Part shown: positions 25,339 through 35,900 of the stretch, one piece after another
Position numbering within the stretch: position 1 is the stretch's first letter
How the letters are laid out: every line of letters starts with the position of its first letter
Source: Apteryx mantelli
Taxonomy: Eukaryota > Chordata > Aves > Apterygiformes > Apterygidae
NCBI RefSeq assembly: GCF_036417845.1
Contig: NC_089978.1
Coordinates: forward strand, 161,321,962 to 161,385,961
Direction: 5' to 3'
Length of the DNA: 64,000 nucleotides
Made by a program: the position numbers and the translations under genes
Notes under the pieces: generated by a model
The model's input: the letters and a program-made list of their open reading frames with translations, nothing else
Database searches by the model: none
What the model was told of the DNA's origin: nothing

Positions 25339-25356
25339 GAAGAAGAAGAAGAAGAA
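25339..25356. repeat. (GAA)n short tandem repeat
   Basis: Six GAA/AGA units preceded by a T run. Confidence 0.85.
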
Positions 25357-25410
25357 AAATGTTAATTTGGAAACCAATTTCATCTGGCAATATCCTTCCA
25401 CCTGCATTTC

Positions 25411-25425
25411 TACACACACACACAC
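25411..25425. repeat. (CA)n short tandem repeat
   Basis: About seven CA units followed by an A run. Confidence 0.85.
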
Positions 25426-28400
25426 AAAAAAAGATAAATAGCATGCACCGCTAACCGTAACACGCCTGCACAAATATGCACCACATGCCTGGTTTTCATA
25501 TTGGGCTGCAGCTTGTCATCAATTCCCCAAATAATTAACTTGCTAGAGGAATGGCTAGAGAAGAATAGTGCTTCCTCCACCTGCTGGTGAGGAGGAAGAA
25601 AAGATGTCCTGGCTCCGAGGCAAAGAGAGGGAGGTAAGGGGAGGAGCGGAGGCCCCCACAGCTATTCCCTGTTGCCTCCCCAAGTGCAGCCTCAGGAAAG
25701 AAAGGGAGAAAAGCTCCTTGCTTTTGCAGAGAAGAATATCTGTGCTGCGGACAGATGGTAACTGCAAGGAAGAGCAGGTACCGCTGGCTGTTTCATGAAA
25801 GGTTATAAAGAATGACAGGCAACACCAGCAAGCTCCGCGTCCAGTGCTGGAAGGGAGAACGAACGACTCCCGAAGAGGCCGGGGCATTAAACTGCTAAGC
25901 TCGGCTCGGCTGCGAGTGCTTCAGGCAGCACAACAGGCTTGCTTTCACCTGCTGTCTTCTCCGTTTTACAGAGCGACGTACCGCTTTGCCAAGATTAACA
26001 GAAATGTATCCATGCAATATCAGGCAGTGTCTTCTGTGCAATTTCAGAACTAAAAAAAGACAGACAAAAAGATTGGAAATGCCCATCTGTAATTTAGAGT
26101 TGCATTGCAAGGAGTATTTACTCCAGTGGGACCCTTTACTCGCCACAGAATCGAACACATCTACCTTCTTTGTGTACCTTGTATGAGAATGGCAAGAGAC
26201 GGTCGATATCCAGCAAACCTTCAGTATCCAGCAAATCTTATGCTGACATAAGTGTAACCGGATTTCTTGGCTAACAAATACTGAATGCATAACATGAACA
26301 AAAGTTCAGTTCTTTGGTTTAACATGTGCAAGATGACAAGTGGAGAAAACACCCACAGAAATGTCAACGTGAGTGCTACTTCACAGGCTTGCAATATCAT
26401 CTCTTCATCCTTACACTTACTAACAGGTGCATTAATTTAAAATATCATAAGTTACACAGTGTATACTGAGCCAGTACTAATGAAGGAAATCTTGCTGGCA
26501 AAATGGGGCACCTCATACATCATGTGGTGGGCATTATTTTAACTGCTTCGTGCAGCACACAATGCTGTCTGGAGTTACTGCGGTAACTAATACACAAATT
26601 CACATAAGTTGTTTCCAATAACAAACTAAATATATCATACAATCAACCCTGGAGCATTATTGCAGGAAACTTTATGATCACATTTCAGTGAGATAAAAGG
26701 AAAGATAAAGAAACTATAACAGTTTGAATAAACATAACCTGTTGAAAAGTGCCAAATATTACTTCCATTCAAGTCAACAGGGATCTTGCTATTGATTTTG
26801 CATGGCACAAGACTAAAGCATGTATGTATCTTTGACTGAACTGTCTTCTCACCCTTTTATTTCATTAACTCAAATTTGCCAATTTCTGTTTCACGCTTGA
26901 GCTGTTTATTGTAGCCATACAGATGGCAGCAAATCCAAAGTTCATGTTTCATATTAAAAGCCTGGCTAATCATGCAAATATCTCTACGAAATGCTGTACA
27001 GCTAAAGAGGTTGTTAGCGAAAAAAAACGGAAAGGCCAAATACTAGAATAACTTGGACAGGGCTGACTACTGGGAACACAATGTTGCTTCCAAGGTCCAG
27101 GTTTGCAATCTGTTACCATACAGCTTCAAATATCTGCTTACTTCTGAGTAAAGAAAAAGATGATTAGCTAAACCAGTAGCAGAATGGGAAGCAAACAGAC
27201 TAGACTAGGGTGACCTTGGGACTCTTGCTACCTAGCTTCTGGTTTTAGCCAATTTGCATTGGAAGTCCTGGCAGGAACGGTGCCTGCCACATTGCTCTCT
27301 CCGTGCATCCCCTGCTGGACACACTGCAGCATCTAGGCAAACTTTTTCACACTGTAAATGCTGGCGACTAATAAGAATAGAGGAGAAGAAGGGGAAGGGA
27401 AGGACAAAACCTGAAGGAAAACTCTGTCCTTCTCCAACCAGTCTCCCTGTCAGTGCTCTCTGCTCATCAACAGAAAGCAATTTGCAGGGGACAAATTAAT
27501 GTTCACTGTAACAGTCAGACAAGGAAACCATCAGAAAATAACAAGTTTTCTCTATTCACTCGGGTTTAGCTGGATTCCTGACAACTAGCTTTTATTCTGT
27601 AAACAGACAGAATGTGGAAATTTTACATATACTCACAGATGTGGAAGTTCAAATAGAAACATTACACCCAAACGAGACTGTAGACTAGTTAATAATTATG
27701 AAGTGCCATACGCCAAGGGTTATATTACTACAATATAAAACTAACACCCCCATAAGGATTTGTTTCGTTTCTACATACCCGTTGATAGAGTGGGTGTTAC
27801 ATTTTTATTGCACTTAAGATTCTATGAGTATTTTGATTTTCACTCTCTCCATTTCCAAGATCATATTAGCCATATAAATTCTGCTCAGACCATATCATCT
27901 AAGTATCATTAGCTGTATAGCTTGAGTACTTGACAGTTAACAAAATATGGAAAGACCAGATACGTTGTTAGCTGAGAGTGGAGATATGTCTACACTACAT
28001 TCTTTCCTCTGAGAGAGCCCTTCCCAAAACCATATCTGGTTTAAACTACAGTCCATTTTTTTCAATTGATCAAATCTTCAAAAAAAAGGTATTTTCAGTA
28101 TATTTGTTTATTTGCTAGATTGTGTAATCCACCTCAAAGTTATCTACCTATGAAATGATACTTAGTAAATAACATAGCCTAGAAGCTTTGTTAGCCTGAA
28201 ACTGTAGAACAGCCAAGACAGCAAACTTTAAAAATCATACACTTGGAGTGAGCATGTGCAAAGATGTCCATCTCTGGTTTCTCTTTAGCCAGCCTCCAAA
28301 TGAGCTAATAAACTGAAAGCATACATGATATGACTCTACAGCTTGGCTGAAACTCTCATTTTCACTGTCGACACAAAGCTATTCAGTTGCAAAGTAAACG

Positions 28401-29436
28401 TCCCTTATTAAAGCCATTGCATCTCCAGTTTCTTTTTCTGTTTTACAGTTGCTTCTGCCTCTCGGTGCGTGTTGAGCTTGCAGACAACCGAAACAAAAAT
28501 AAAAAAATAAAAAATAAATGAAACAAAACCTGTAATGTCGCTAGAGAAATGCCTTGCTTTTATATGAAGTCTAGTGAAAAATCAATTAGTCTACTTCGTG
28601 TGAAAGGCTGTGTTAAGAGCTCTTTCAAAAAGCATCTCTTTCTCCGGGCAGGCTTTAAAGCAATCCCTGCCTCTCATTCGCTTGTCCTCCGTGAATGGTT
28701 ACATATTTCAGCAAAGGCGAAATGACAATAACTCTGACTAATGTGTACATTTCTTCAACTGCATTTTTGTGCTCTGCTGGAGCACTGGACCAACGAGGAA
28801 ACGCCGAGGCTGAGTTATTACAGGACAATCTCGGGGCTGCTTTAATTCCTGAGCCAGCCGGCACAACCGAGCGGGGAAACGGGTCGTAAAAACCAACGGG
28901 GCCCGGCTGCAGTCCCTGCAATTTTTTTAGGTGTCAGCAAAGTTCAGGTCACGAAAGTATGACTGAACCACGGCATTTTTAATTTAAGAACTGCCCTTTA
29001 ACGCTCTGGCGGCGCCTTATGAGCTGCTCGGGTGAGCTGGAGAATGCGACAGGTTTCACTACAGCGTTAATTTCCAGTTGGGAAAGAGTAACTACTAGCG
29101 GTGCGCCCATGTGGGAAAATAAAAACAGTGAGCCGCCCTATTTTTCCAATAATAATGCACCATTTTTAAAAGCACTGGTGTGCAACTACAATACCTACCC
29201 CCCCCCAAAAAAAAAAAAGAAAAAAGAAAAGGGAAGAAAATTGCTCTCCAGGACTTGCACTGGACGCCGAGGAGGGCGCGTTTGGGCGCGGGTCAGAGGT
29301 GCTCCCGCAGCGGCTCCCGCCCGCCGCGGGCTCCGCGGGGCACCGGCTCGGGGATGCCGCAGATCGGCTTTATCCTGAAATAAGTGTTAAAAAGAAAGAA
29401 AGAAAAATCGCAGCCGAAGAGAGCAGCCCGCCTTAC

Positions 29437-29706
29437 CACTCTGCCGGAAAACCTCTCGATGGCCCGCTTGACTTTGCCGTAGGTGCCTTTGCCCAGCGTC
29501 TCCTGCAGCTCGTAGCGGTGCTTCAGGTTGTGCTTGTGGTGATGTCGCTTCACCCCCTGCTGCTTCCTCGGCTCCGCCGCCGCTGCCGCCGCCGCCGCCT
29601 CCGCGAGCGGCTCCTCCATGGCCGCCGCCCCGGAGCCGCCGGCGAGGCGGCGGGGCTGCGCGGGGCTGCTGCTGCCGCTGCGGGCGGCCGGCTCGGCGCC
29701 CTCCAT
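29437..29706 (-). CDS. NUAK1: NUAK1 exon 1, N-terminus and glycine loop
   Basis: This is the first coding exon of NUAK1, the LKB1-activated AMPK-related kinase linked to cell adhesion, actomyosin control and axon branching. The 270 bases encode 90 residues. Residues 1-46 are low-complexity (Ala, Pro, Gly, Ser) with an eight-alanine run. Residues from about 46 match human NUAK1 closely: [20 protein letters not shown], then [20 protein letters not shown], then [14 protein letters not shown] is the glycine-rich ATP loop. The donor is GTG followed by GTAAGG at 29436. The start at 29706 (MEGAEP) was chosen because human NUAK1 also begins MEGA and the site has G at -3 and G at +4. A second in-frame ATG at 29619 (MEEPLAE), also in good context, would drop 29 residues. 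Human has Thr where this copy has Ile in KRAIERF. Confidence 0.93.
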
Positions 29707-29806
29707 GCCCCGCGGCGGCGGGCGCGGGTGTGAGCGCCACCGCCGGCCTCGCAGCCTCTGCCTCGGCCCCGCGCCGCCACCGCGGGGCGCGGCGCGGCGC
29801 GGCGGC

Positions 29807-29827
29807 GGGGCGGGGCGGGGCGGGGGG
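29807..29827 (+). promoter_or_regulatory. G-quadruplex motif upstream of NUAK1 ATG
   Basis: Three GGGG tracts and a final GGGGGG tract are separated by single C bases. This is a near-ideal quadruplex motif on the plus strand, the template strand for NUAK1, about 100 bases upstream of the start codon. The same words serve as SP/KLF-type GC boxes. Confidence 0.75.
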
Positions 29828-32800
29828 CGGCGCTGAGGCGGCGGCGGCGTTGCCGTTGCCAGCCCGCGGCCCGGCGCCCTGCCCCCTCCCCCTCCTCCGC
29901 GCGCCGCCGCCGGGCGGCCGTTGCCCCGGGCGGCGGGGCCCAACGGCCTCCCCCCCCCACCCCCACCCCACCGCCAGAAACCTCTCTGGGCCCAAACCCG
30001 GCTGTGATTTACCTTCGCGCAGCCCAGTGCCAAGGACTGGAGCTGACTGAGCCCTCGCCTCTGCTTTCAGGAACTTGGAAACGCGAAGGAGCGTCGTTTT
30101 TGCAGTTTTCCTCGTTTTGAAGTAAGCTGGTTATTTCTCTCACCAAGGCATCTTGAAAACTTAAACCAATGTAGGCACATAAATTATTGCCAGGGTTAAA
30201 ATGTATCAGATGTTTCCTTTAGAAAAGACGCCTTCCCCGAATCTGTGACTGTGGAAGATTGATGGTCTCTGTTTTAGCAGAAGTGGGAATTTTTATGTGG
30301 AGTGAAATCACGTCAGTGTTTTCAACATGTGTAGTTTGCTGGACAGATGCAAAGGCCTACATCTGAAAATCTTCACTTTATGTCTCCTCACAGTCTTTAG
30401 GGTACAGGTTGCAGCCGGGACTGTCTGTTCTGTAAAGGTGATGTATAGTAGACCTTGTGAAATCCCAGGTTCGGCTTTGTGGCTGCAGTGATGTTAAGGC
30501 AGAGAAATTAGGGTTTCACTAACCCAAATACTTGAGTCCTGCTGGGGTAATATTCGTGCAAATGTTGCTCCGTGTACTCAGCCTATTTGATTAGCTGGCT
30601 CCTATAAAAGCTCAAGTTTGTCGGAGGCAACTAGCTGGGGAGCGCCAATGTGATGGGATGACGCCAGCCAGAGTGAGGTGTGAGGTCTCTTGTTCAGCAC
30701 CTCTAGCACGCCAGGCTTGTGCGTAAGGCAACCTTCCTCAAGGTTTCTTACTGAGATAGTGATCAGGAACATGCTTTTCTGAGGTTACAGCCTTAGCCCC
30801 TCTAACTTGATAAACTTGAAAACACAGGTTTCTCTGTAATTACTGTCTGTGTACCTTCATTTTAGGATCAGCAGAATTGCCTGACGGGCTCTGGGCAAAA
30901 GTCTGTCTAGTGCAATATCCTGTTTCTGACAGAAGCCAGCACCTTGCTGGCCATTTTGAGGGAAAAAAGAATCCCCTAGTGGTCAGAGGAGAAGTAATGC
31001 CTCTCACGTGATCTTTGGGAGACAAGTACTGGCTTAAGCCCTGAAGAATGAAATTTAACATCTCTTTCACAGAGTGCATCACAAACTCAATACTGCAGAA
31101 CAAAAAAGGTACAAGAAACCTCACTCTGTTATTAAACAAAAGGGAGAGCTGTGTCCTCCTGTAACCCCATCCTTTGCTTTAGTGTTGGAAAGGATGGAGA
31201 TTCTGTGGCCTTCTCTTTGTAAGCAATCGGACTACATCAGTAGCTCTCAGTCTTTTTCTTTGCTTTATTTTAATACTCCAAAGTGCTATTGCATTCCTGC
31301 CAGCTGACATAAAATAGAGGAGTGCCTAGGCTACTTGAACGGATGGGAGAGGTAGGTCTAGCACTGCCTCAGCTACCTGCTGTGCCCACTCCCTGCACAC
31401 CCCCAGTTTGAACCCACTTAGGAAGAACTTCTCAAACTGGGGGCAAGCCCCCACGAAAAGGACATGTGAAGCAAGAGAGAGCATCACTGCAAGTAGGGAT
31501 TGCGCAGGGATGGGATGAGGATGGAGCAGCGCTGAGGGGCCGGAGCGAGCTAGGGGAGGGACTGGCAACACAGAGAGCTGAAGAGGTGCCCTTGTCTGTC
31601 AGGAGAAGTGAGAAATTGTTTTGGCATGGTTTGCCTCAGTGCAACTTCACTTAAACAGATTAGATCAGAGTCTCAATCTTACTGAGTGCAAAGGAGAGGG
31701 CAGTCTATTAAGATGACATTAAAATTGCCTGGTGGTTTTGCATATGCAGTGCCAGCCCTAGTCCCGCCAGAAATTAGAGCAGCCTGGCTTCTGCCCTAGC
31801 CTGTGCCAGTTGACTGGGGTCTGAACTGCAGCAGCAGCTCAGAAATGGCTTGTTCTTCCAGAAGGTGGCAGGGAGGAGTGTCCAGCTAGCTTCATCTCTG
31901 ACTGTCCGGAAGCTCCCTTTAGGCTGGAATTCAGTATAGCCAAATCCAGGTCCTTTACACCTCTTGAATAGCCCGAAAGCAGTGATCCCCATGAAGAAAA
32001 TAGTTTTCATTCATGTTATAGTCATGAGCCTTATTAATATTCCAAGGAGAGTATTCTCTTTTAACTACCCGGAAGTATACACCATCAGTTACATAAGGAA
32101 ATAAGCCATGAATCATCGTTACATATTGTGATTGGACAGATATAAAGCATAATAAATTTCCGGAAGCTCCAAAATGAAAAATGCCATTTTTATAATGGCA
32201 TAAGTATAGCCACTGTATAGCATTAGAGATACTACTTTTCCCTTTAAATTTCCGCTCTCTTGCATGTGAAGCCAAAGGTCATTAAGCAAATCAAATCTGT
32301 AAATTAAAATGGGACACAAGAAATTTTATATACTCATGTGTAGTAGCAATGGCAACAGAAAATAATGATAAATATAGAAGTACATACGATTAAATGGAAA
32401 TAATTCCTTTTAATTCTTAACATTCTGTCAGCTTTGCAATGAGTGTTATCCTTGTCACTACCAGAATACTAATAGTAGAGCAAATAGTAAATCATGTCCT
32501 TCACAATATGTATAAGAATACCAAGAAGTGAAAAATCACAGAGGAAAGGAGAAAGAATGTTAGAATGGACATAGAAAATCTCAGATAATGCCTTTTTTCT
32601 GAATTCTTTAGACAATTTGCATCATCCTAGTTGTTTGTGTCAGTGTAAAGAATGTAGTATTTTGTTGTTTCTGAAATAAATATTTGGTAAGAATTTCTGC
32701 CCTCTGAGTTTGTAGACACCACCAGGGAATTCTTCAGTTCTGACATTATTATTTTATGTAAATGCCTTTCCTTGTTCACAAGAAGGAATTGTCCTCCCAT

Positions 32801-32904
32801 TGAAACCAGTAGATTTCCGCTAACCATCTTCAAAGGAAATAGGATTAGGCTCTGATTTGCAAGACAGTATTGGAGGATATGTTGCACCAAATCTCAACTG
32901 TATG

Positions 32905-32911
32905 GATGATG

Positions 32912-32942
<31 letters not shown>

Positions 32943-32945
32943 TAA
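32905..32945. repeat. (ATA)n microsatellite
   Basis: About ten ATA/AAT units preceded by GATGAT and followed by AACAATAAA. Confidence 0.95.
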
Positions 32946-35900
32946 AGCCAATGATTTAATTAGGTTTTCCTTTCTTAAGTCAATGTGAGTTGGAAAAGAA
33001 TCTTGAAAAATTGCAACATGTTAGGAATATAAATTTATTATAAAATTCAGTACATTTTTAGGATTAATTTTTCCTGTGTAGTTTCAAAATTGTACAACTT
33101 ATTTCATATCTGACATAGAGACACTCGGGATAAAAAACACTGGCCTCCCGGCTTTCAGTCAAACATTTAAATCTTCTCAGAAAATCTACAACACCTAGAA
33201 TGATGCGTAAGATTGACAGAGCTGATGTCAATTCCTTCCATGTATTTCAGCTGGAAGAATTAATTGCCAGATTGCAAAGACATTTCCTAGAAATACTTAT
33301 TTCAAAAACTGAGGCCAGATACTTTCTGTGCAACAATTACATGTACTGTGGCTCAGCTGGGTAAGGTGGTATTGTTTGTACATAAGCAAATTCTTTGCTC
33401 ATAAGCACACTTGAGAAAAGTGTTAGAGACAGTGTTATTGCTATCTTGCGAAGCTAGAACTGAGGGGCCTGTTGGAGACCTTGAATACGTTGTTGGACTC
33501 TTCCCTACAGCCTCTATAAAACATAAGAGAGAGGAAAGAGGAGGTAGCAATGTTAAAGGGATTCCTGAGTGCAACGGGCATGTATTCTCTAAAGCTAATG
33601 TGCTGCTCTTAGGTTGCAGTTCTGCCTGCTGAACTCTAGTCCATACCCAGAGAAACGCATAGCCATAGTTTTAAAGACTTTGGAGCAGGCACAGTACAGT
33701 TGCTTTGACTGCCCATGCTGGATGCTCAGGCTAAGTGTAGGCGTAAGCTTTTTGCTGGACCAGGCTAAAGTGCTCAGCTCATTTGGTTTGCAAATCTAAA
33801 GATTACACGACTGCTGGCAGGCGAAACAGGAGGACATCCTCTCCACAGAACTTTCTCCTCTATTTAAGTACATACTGATAGAGAGCTTTTTGGTGGGATG
33901 AAGTGAAAGTATGTTAATGTGTTCCACTCAATGATAGGGATTATCCTTTAGAAAGAGAGATGGCTGGCATCCATCTGTTTCCTGCAGCAGGTATCTGCAT
34001 ATTATCTGCTCTGACAGATCACATCCAATCCTGGAACTTACGTTCTCTATGGAAGTGATTTATAAAAATTGCAAGAGTCATGCAAGTTCAGGATTATGAT
34101 TGTAACACTGATTTTCTCTGTCACGATCCATTAAAAAAAGAACCGTACTCTGACAAGTAGTGTTTTTTAAAGTGTGTCTCAACCAGGCAATCTTGTTTGC
34201 ATACCACTGATTTCATTTTGCTATTAAAACAATACTTAATCAAGTAATGAACACCAAGGCCTAAGTCCAGATCTTGGATCTCCATTCAGGGTCCAAATTC
34301 AGAGAGCGTAACTTCCATCTAAATTCATGTATCTTCTCTTGTCTGTTGATTGCCTCAAGGCCTCTTGAGATGTCAGTGCAACAGGAAACCCTTGATACAA
34401 GCACTTAAGTGGAGTTAAGCCCTTTGAATCTGAATCCTGGACCCATCACAGGGCTTTACAGGCAATGAGAAAATGGAGAAATTGCTGTAATGTCTGTTGG
34501 GAGTAGGAGAGGACTCTGAAATGTTTATGTGGGGTTCTTCTTAAGATATATATTAAAGTTGCAATAGGAGGTGAGTCCTACGGCCATGAAACATCTTTAA
34601 AAATTCCATTTCCAAGCATCAGGTGTTTGCTGCAGTGACTTTAACTGAGAATTTAGATAACAAACGTGTTAACATTTTTTCATGCAGTGTTGGTTACTTC
34701 TTTTACTTGTGACTGTGTTTTGCTGGAGTATCCCCAGCGCAGAGGAAATCGATTATCAGCTGAATTTAGATCTCCAGATCTGAAGCTTCATTTACATATT
34801 TATATAGGCATGTGTATTGGTGCCTGTGTATGTATACACAAGCACATACATACATGATTTTGTACGTGTAAAACCTGCTTTTCTGTGCTCAACAATGCTG
34901 CATGACACCTGAACACCTCACAGCTGTTGCTAAACTAAGCCGTTCAATGCCGCTGTGAAGGGAGGAGAAACCTACTCAAACTTCAGAGGGGAGAAAACAA
35001 AAACGTAGGGGCCAAGGCCTAATTTCTCTTCTGCTGCAGAACACAGGACTTGATTTCCAGAAGGATAAAGCATACACGATTCCTTTGTTTTCTGTTGCTC
35101 TCGTATTTCTCATTCAGCTTACATATTCTTTCAGTAAAACTCTGTGATGGCATAAATGTTTATTGTGTTATTTATATATTGTTTTTTATTAAATAAATGA
35201 ACCATACCAACCCCCCTCCCTTCCCCTGGACATTAATCCTTTCAGGATTAGGGTCCACATACATCAGAGGGCTGTAATAAGGAAAACCAACATTGCAGCT
35301 TTCATCATCGCTAGAAGGGAGTTGCAGTGAGTTACAGCTGCTGGATTGTATATCTCACCAATGGAAACCACAACAAGAAGTGAAATAAGTAATTAAGTCA
35401 CTCAGCACCACGTTCCTCTCCTCTCATCACTTCCCTTTCTTGCCTTTGGTTACCTCCCTTCCGGCACCGCTGTTTTTCTGCCTGTATCCTGTGGCACAAA
35501 CAGGCTTTCTTGCTTTCAACCTCCAGCATTCAAGGCCACGTGCACACAACCGGACCTCAGCTCTTCACATTGTGCCCACCATCTGATCTGAAATCCAGAG
35601 CAGCCATCACTGGCGCCACTTATCCCCACGCAGGATTTCTGCAAAGCGCTACAGGCAGCGGCCATCCCTCCGCCACCGTTTTGCAATCTGACACTGTGCC
35701 TCTTGATGCGGCAGTACATGTGGTGAAAAAAAGCAAATCGTCTTCACCATGGTTTTTGGTATTGCTGCCCCAAGCCCTTGGAAGGTAAACGGGGACAGGA
35801 TTTGGCAGTGGCTGCGGGTGGCTGCGGAAATGGGTGGAGTTGGGCGGCTGCGGTTGGGTCTGGGAGGCAGTGGAGGCTGCAAAGGGGAAGTGGCAAGCGA

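Larger units (their letters stand above)
3801..29436 (-). other. NUAK1: NUAK1 intron 1 (about 25.6 kb)
   Basis: This is the intron between coding exons 1 and 2, with donor GTAAGG at 29436 and acceptor AG at 3802-3801 on the minus strand. No open frame inside it resembles a known protein and none exceeds about 130 codons. It holds ancient SINE and palindromic repeat remnants, listed separately, and simple repeats: TA near 20658-20695, TA near 22919-22934, AAG near 25339-25356, and CA near 25411-25425. A CpG-rich structured patch lies at about 16800-16910. The rest is AT-rich sequence in which I see no gene. Long first introns of kinases of this type often carry enhancers, but nothing in the bases alone proves one. 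Confidence 0.9.
29250..30000. promoter_or_regulatory. NUAK1: NUAK1 CpG island and promoter region
   Basis: Sequence composition switches abruptly from AT-rich to very GC- and CpG-rich across and upstream of NUAK1 exon 1, then back near 30000. GC-box-like GGGGCGGGG words are frequent at 29806-29827. No TATA box was recognised on the minus strand upstream of the start codon, as expected for a CpG-island promoter. The transcription start cannot be fixed from sequence; it should lie above 29706. The island edges given are judged by eye. Confidence 0.8.

Noticed and set aside
26764..26801. Short TTGACTTCAATGG-like inverted word
   Set aside because: Only one weak match of about 30 bases; could be chance.
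29293..29436. Continuation of the NUAK1 frame past the donor site
   Set aside because: A strong donor GTAAGG and an exact phase match with exon 2 show that this is intron.
34250..34445. Possible further copy of the palindromic repeat (CAAGCACTTAAGTGGAGTTA near its right side)
   Set aside because: The ends are too diverged for me to pair with confidence.
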